From Lingula anatina (Eukaryota > Brachiopoda > Lingulata > Lingulida > Lingulidae), in contig NW_019776075.1 of NCBI RefSeq assembly GCF_001039355.2, positions 41,341-105,340 on the forward strand: DNA of 64,000 bases. The letters are read 5' to 3'. Below the pieces are notes generated by a model that did not search any database, was not told the origin of the DNA, and saw only the letters and a program-made list of their open reading frames with translations. Shown here piece after piece: positions 58,601 through 64,000 of the stretch (position 1 is its first letter; each line of letters begins with the position of its first letter). The translations under genes were made by a program, and so were the position numbers.

Positions 58601-61600
58601 TTGTGCATGCATGCGCGCGTTCAGAAAAAAAAAAACATTTTACCGTAAAACTCTACTAGAATTGTATTTTTCTGATTGGTCAGCTACCATACTCTGTAAA
58701 TTCAAATATATATTGTATTTTTGTAAATGTAAATGAAACTGAAATCCCAGAGCAAAGGCCCTGTCAGTTATATCAGTACTGAGTACAATGCTTATACCCC
58801 CGAGGAATGAGCAAGAATGCCGTCGAAAAGAGAATTCTTTGTGCGTTCCTGGATATTTCTAAAAATTCCGAGTGCATTCCAAATATTTTTACTCATTCTT
58901 ATGGCCGGTCCGAATGTTTTGCTCATGTTAAAAACTTCCGAAGTGCATTCCAAGTGAAAAATTATCGAATGGCATTTAAATAGTATTCTAACTGGACTAT
59001 GACTGCATCCTAAATATTCTCACGGCATTCTGATCATATTCGAGGGAGAACCCAAATGACAAGATACTTCAAATCCTGCTACAATGAGTCAGAATGAATG
59101 TAACTCGAATGCATCTCGATCCTATTTCAGCCAGCAATCGAACTACACTTGTACGGCATTGGAAGTGTAGTCTAAATATTCTCACTGCATTCTGACAGGA
59201 TTATTGATATTCCTGGTTTTCCAACTACATTCAAGTCGTATCTGAGAGCTAATACAGCCGAAATGTGCACGAATCATTCCAGGCGAATTCAAGCGCATTC
59301 TGAGTATTCCAACGGCATTCTTACAAGAATTTAGGCTAATTTGAAATTTCTTCCCGAATGTAGTACGAATTTTTAAATTTAGTCATTCCGGCTGGTTCTG
59401 CTTGATTCCTGCTTATTCCGAATAATTGTAACGGGGGCTTTAGAAAGAAAGTATAAATAGTAGAACCTAAGAAAAACATGCGAGCTGCCCCAATTAAAAG
59501 AATGGATTTATATTCACTAGGTCCCAGATGCCCGGAGTCCCACCCAGAGCACAGTAAACTGGTGAAGTCAGGCATGATGAGTTCTAGCTATGTCTGTGAA
59601 GACGGGTACCACATGAACGGAGACAGTAGTTTTTCCATAGTTTGTCTTTCAAATGGAAAGTGGAATATTACAGCAGGTTGCTCGGGTAAGCCGACCACCT
59701 TCGAGCACACCCAGCTTTTCGGGGGAGGGGGGGCTTTGGGGCCGTTATGGGCCACTGACTGGGCCCTTATTAGACACGGCCACATGTATCGCAACATTGA
59801 CTTTGAATTCTTAAATGAATGGTTTGTTTGTTCCTGTCACAACAATTTATTGTCTAGGTATCCAATGCAGGAGACAAAAAGTGGGATTCAATTATTTTAT
59901 ACAAATTGTACTAAATGCATGTAAAATATACAAGCATTTTAAATATTTATCAAATCTATTTCATCACATCTTTTAATATTGAATTTGTATATTAAAAAAA
60001 TAAGAATTCACGCATATAATATCCATAATCTTTACAGACAAGAACGAATGCATCCTGGGCACCCACAATTGCAGTCAACACGCAAAATGCACTAATTTAC
60101 CCGGTAGTTTTAGCTGTTCTTGTAATTCTGGCTACACCGGTGATGGCTACAACTGTAATGATATTGATGAATGCAAAACAACCAACAACTGCAGCACTTC
60201 GGCTAGCTGTACCAATACCAATGGTGGCTATACCTGCTCTTGTAATTCTGGCTACACCGGTGATGGCTACAACTGTAATGATATTGATGAATGCAAAACA
60301 ACCAACAACTGCAGCACTTCGGCTAGCTGTACCAATACCAATGGTGGCTATACCTGCTCTTGTAATTCTGGCTACACTGGTGACGGGTACACCTGTTCTA
60401 GTCCTATAAAAGGTAAGCAATAGCAACTTAAAGTGATTGATTATTATATTACCTGGCATCTTAACTTTCTGAACAGTCAGATTTATTTATTCATTTATTN
60501 CTCCTCAGCTATCTGTACCAACACCAATGGTGGCTATACTTGTTCTTGTAATGCTGGCTTTACTGGCGATGGCTACAACTGTAATGATATTGATGAATGC
60601 AAAACAACCAACAACTGCAGCACTTCAGCTATCTGTACCAATAACTATGGTGGCTATACCTGCTCTTGTAATTCAGGTTACACTGGTGATGGCTACAACT
60701 GTAATGATATTGATGAATGCAATACAACCAACAACTGCAGCTCCTCATCTAGCTGTACCAATACCAAAGGTGGCTATACCTGCTTTTGTAATTCTGGTTA
60801 CATTGGTGATGGCTACAACTGTAATGACATTGATGAATGCAATACATCCAACAAATGCAGCTCCTCAGCTAGCTGTACCAATACCAATGGTGACTATACT
60901 TGCACTTGCAATTCTGGCTACACTGGTGACGGCTACAAATGTTATGATATTGATGAATGCAAAACAAACAACAACTGCAGCTCCTTGGCTAACTGTGCCA
61001 ATACCGATGGTGGCTATACCTGCTCTTGCAATTCCGGCTTCAGTGGTGATGGCTTTAACTGTAATGATATAGATGAATGCCAAACAACCAACAACTGCAG
61101 CACTTCAGCTAGTTGTACCAATACCAATGGTGGCTATACCTGCTCTTGTAATTCTGGCTACACCGGTGATGGCTACAGCTGTAATGACATTGATGAATGC
61201 AATACAACCAACAAATGCAGCTCCTCAGCTAGCTGTACCAATACCAATGGTGGCTATACCTGTTTTTGTAATTCTGGCTACACCGGTGATGGCTACAACT
61301 GTAATGATATTGATGAATGCAAAACAACCAACAACTGCAGCTCCTCAGCTAGCTGTACCAATACCGATGGTAGCTATACCTGCTCATGTAATTCTGGCTT
61401 CACCGGTGATGGCTACAACTGTAATCATATTGATGAATGCCAAACAGTCAACAACTGCAGCACTTTGGCTATCTGTACTAATACCAATGGTGGCTATACC
61501 TGCTCTTGTAATCCTGGCTACACTGGTGATGGCTACAACTGTAATGACATTAATGAATGCCAAACAACCAACAACTGCAGCTACTCAGCTAGCTGTACCA

Positions 61601-63135
61601 ATACCAATGGTGGCTATACCTGCTCTTGTAATTCTGGTTACAGCGGTGATGGCTACAACTGTAATGACATTGATGAATGCAATACATTCAACAAATGCAG
61701 CCCCTCAGCTGGCTGTACCAATACCAAAGGTGGCTATACCTGCTCTTGTAATTCTGGTTACACTGGTGATGGCTACAACTGTAATGACATTGATGAATGC
61801 CGAACAACCAACAAATGCAGCTCCTCAGCTAGCTGTACCAATACCAAAGGTGGCTATACCTGCTCTTGTAATTCTGGCTACAGCGGTGATGGCTACAACT
61901 GTAATGACATTGATGAATGCCAAACAACCAACAACTGCAGCACTTCGGCTAGCTGTAACAATATAAATGGTGGATATAACTGCTCTTGCAATTCTGGGTA
62001 TAATGGAAACGGCTATCTTTGTGAAGGTAGGAATTTTTGCTATGAAACTCGCTCCATGAAATTCAGGGAATACTGTAATTGCAGCAAATCTCATGTTTAC
62101 TGGATGGTAAATGCATAGTTTGAGGAACAAAAATAATAATAGTGATGGAATATAGCGCTATGGTAACAGATAAAACCAATAAAATCAAGCGCAAGATGGT
62201 TTTTGATATTTTTTTTGTAGATGTGGATGAATGTAGCAATGGTCAACACAACTGTTCTGGTGAACATGTGGTTTGTCGTAACACCTTTGGGAGCTACAAG
62301 TGCCAGTGCGAAAATGGTTATTTTGAAAATGGAAATACGTGTTCCAGTAAGTTATATTAGTCTTTTAATTTTTTATTCAAAATACAGTAAGATTATGTAC
62401 TGCACATTTATGTAAAATTATAGCACGGCATTAATAGTGTAGTTAAATAAGTTTAACATCATTGTGAACGGTCCGCCTACAGATATTTCACCTTCCCTCA
62501 TGTGGTAAATAGGGCATTAAAAGACAACATTTGATTATAAACAGTATATACATGAGTAGGGGGTATCTCAAGGATAATTTGTCCAAGAATTATCCTCATA
62601 CAATTGGTGAACTGAAGATGGCTAGTACAACAAAAATCAGGGAAATCCCGAAGGAGGAATGTGTTTGAGTAATTGACAAAAATTCGAAACGATTGCAATT
62701 GTGCATCCAATGCCGCAGAAGCCATTTGGAGCATACATGTATTTCTAAAAAAAAGCTACCTTTTAGGTAAAGTGACTAAGATAAGTGAAAGTTTGGGGAA
62801 TGATCATATCCATATTGAAGTTTAAGTCCAGCAAATTTCTTGAAATTTGATGGAGCTTTGTAGGATTAAATAAAGTGTTTTTTTTTTTGGGGGGGGGGGG
62901 GGACCTTTGTGATTTTTTCAGAGCTAAATATATTCTATTTTTTGTTTATTCTCTTTAGTTGTTACCTGTCAGTTACCAAAGTTACAGGACACAGTGGTTG
63001 TGACGTATGATACCTTGGTGTTTGGCAGCACGTTAACCTACAGCTGTAGTGATGGAGACTTGGTGCTGGCAGGGAGTTCAACAGCAGTTTGCATGAATAA
63101 CGGAAGTTGGAGTTCCGAACCCCCATCTTGCACGG
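55640..63135 (+). CDS. Gene H: CTLD-CTLD-CCP-EGF(n)-EGF-CCP receptor, 3' part outside the window, gap inside
   Basis: Exons: 55640-55715 (signal peptide, with alternative in-frame ATGs), 55868-56110 and 56882-57067 (CTLD-1), 57596-57901 and 58388-58531 (CTLD-2), 59521-59685 (CCP-1), 60038-60412 (three EGFs). After a single-N join at 60500 come the remainder of a long EGF exon (60501-62026), a separate EGF exon 62221-62346 ([12 protein letters not shown]) and CCP-2 62959-63135. CTLD-1 has WIGA, GEPNF, KWND and EDRVMLW without Cys. CTLD-2 has WIGAVW and no Ca2+ motifs. CCP-2 is nearly identical to that of gene G. The TM and tail are not in the window. The part before 60412 is certain as one gene. 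Whether the part after 60500 belongs to it is uncertain: the intron fragment 60413-60499 copies the one after the EGF exon of gene D, so H may end like D and a ninth gene may begin in the gap. Confidence 0.8.
58577..58599. repeat. TC microsatellite
   Basis: About eleven TC units directly after the second CTLD-2 exon of gene H, in the intron. Confidence 0.95.
58795..59445. repeat. GAATGC/CATTCC-rich repetitive element in a gene H intron
   Basis: About 650 bp densely packed with GAATGC, GCATTC, CATTCC and ATTCCGA in both orientations. The ends look weakly inverted (CCCCCGAGGAATGAGC at left, ATTCCGAATAATTGTAACGGGGG at right). Composition differs sharply from both flanks. Probably a foldback or other non-autonomous DNA element; no target duplication was confirmed. 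Confidence 0.5.
60038..60412 (+). repeat. First EGF exon of gene H (three EGFs)
   Basis: It starts with the distinct [16 protein letters not shown], followed by two 120-bp cbEGF units that are almost identical to each other ([12 protein letters not shown]). It ends SSPIKG and a gtaagc donor, as in gene D (SSPTKG). Confidence 0.9.
60501..62026 (+). repeat. Long EGF array right of the gap (about thirteen cbEGF units)
   Basis: Starts mid-repeat after the N and runs about 12.7 units of 120 bp, open throughout. Units differ mainly in the linker (KTTNN, NTTNN, NTSNK, QTVNN, NTFNK, RTTNK) and in the first loop. The final unit is diverged ([12 protein letters not shown]) and ends at a phase-1 donor. 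Each unit has DI(D/N)EC and C-x-N-x4-Y-x-C, so Ca2+ binding and Asx hydroxylation are predicted. Confidence 0.92.
62221..62346 (+). other. Separate non-repeat cbEGF exon (gene H)
   Basis: A 126-base phase 1-1 exon between tgtag and gtaagt. DVDEC start, six Cys, [12 protein letters not shown] matches the hydroxylation pattern. It is not part of the homogenised 120-bp family and resembles generic cbEGFs. Confidence 0.85.
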
Positions 63136-64000
63136 GTAAATATGCTAAGAATTAAAACATTTCATTTGCAAACCCTGCATAGTTGTTTATAATATATACA
63201 AGGTTCATGATTTGTATAATTTGGAAACTTAATTTTAACTGTTCTCAAAATAAGATCTTGGTAAGCCAAACAACTGACAAGTAATCTAGTTTAAGACTTG
63301 TGTGTTTATTTTACGTTTTTCTTTAATATTACAATCTGACTATTATAGTCGAGTTTCCAACAACATGCGTGTGTAGAAAATTGTAAAAAAGATTTATTAT
63401 TGTTAATAATCGGTAATGAAATTATAAAAGAATTATTAATCACATATCCATTATTTATATCATAAATCAATCTGATCTGAGTAAGAAGCCAAAGATTGCA
63501 AGACGCATGTTAATTGCAAGGGATCACCAAAAGTAAACTAAGGTCGGGGGGCGGGGGTGAGGCGAAGGTGCTCTGATGTTCGGGGGTGGCGAGGCACGTG
63601 TCTGTTTGTGCTGAACATTGACATCCTGCCCTCCTCCTTTGCTCCCCCTGCTACTCTTTGACTGCAGATTTAGTATCAATTTCTGATTGTGCAAATGGCG
63701 ATATCTTCTTTAGGGAACTAGTATTTGGACTATCTAGCAGCAAATATCTGGTTTATCAGGAATGCTCAATCAGAAAGTTCCATTTGATAGCCAGCTTTAT
63801 GTATTGATTTATACCCTTATTGCATGTACGACTAACCCAGACATATGTACGTATATAGTGAATATTCATGTGACGCGACAGAAAAATCATTAATCAAATT
63901 TTCTCCCCCTCTCTTTTCAAAGTAATTTTTGTCCAGTTTTTTTTTTTGGGTCTTTGTATTCCATTATTCATCATCTACATGTACCGTCAGAAGATAAAAC
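63136..64000 (+). other. Intron or spacer after CCP-2, with a possible decayed exon
   Basis: No TM exon is visible. Between an acceptor at 63661-63667 (actgcag) and a stop at 63805-63807 there are 46 codons in the right phase, with SDCANGD and VYQECS, faintly CCP-like. It could be an alternative terminal exon or chance. The rest is AT-rich with a G-rich patch at 63545-63600. Confidence 0.25.

Overview
This is animal (eukaryotic) genomic DNA. It is AT-rich, has many GT-AG introns, secreted and membrane proteins built from shuffled extracellular modules, microsatellites, MITEs and Tc1/mariner-type relics. The word TACATGTA recurs, which together with the domain repertoire suggests a lophotrochozoan, most likely a bivalve mollusc. 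The phylum is inference, not proof.

The window is one tandem cluster of at least eight related type I membrane or secreted receptor genes, called A to H here. A (1-4125) and B (7631-14762) lie on the minus strand. C (17597-22368), D (23108-about 28833), E (29958-34272), F (36718-42631), G (43950-51947) and H (55640-63135 and beyond) lie on the plus strand. A runs off the left edge and H off the right. I rebuilt exon chains by hand from splice sites, reading frame and comparison between paralogues. B, C, E, F and G are complete from signal peptide to stop, apart from small assembly gaps in the EGF arrays of B and G.

Every gene has a short signal-peptide exon, then two C-type lectin domains (CTLD), each split over two exons. 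The long subclass (A, B, D, G, H) follows these with a CCP/sushi exon and one large exon of near-identical 120-bp calcium-binding EGF repeats. G and H add a second, different CCP, and H one more EGF. The short subclass (C, E, F) replaces this block with a Ser/Thr/Pro-rich, mucin-like stalk. B, C, E, F and G then share a transmembrane exon (88 nt, 91 in G) and two cytoplasmic exons. Nearly all introns are phase 1; only the TM-to-tail intron is phase 2.

Two sequence properties define the family. CTLD-1 keeps the EPN and WND sugar/Ca2+ motifs in all eight genes but lacks the usual second cysteine pair. The tail carries an invariant NPxY motif just after a variable ITIM-like SIYxTV motif, and C, E and G have a further IYDxV/I motif near the C terminus. 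The likely picture, by inference, is a rapidly duplicating set of glycan-recognition, phagocytic or signalling receptors that recombines selectin-like modules (CTLD, EGF, CCP).

The rest is introns and intergenic DNA with hAT-like and PIF/Harbinger-like MITEs, Tc1/mariner debris, simple repeats, a 401-base N gap (34317-34717) and three single-N joins inside or next to EGF arrays (11390, 49051, 60500). No tRNA, rRNA, CRISPR or prokaryotic features were found.
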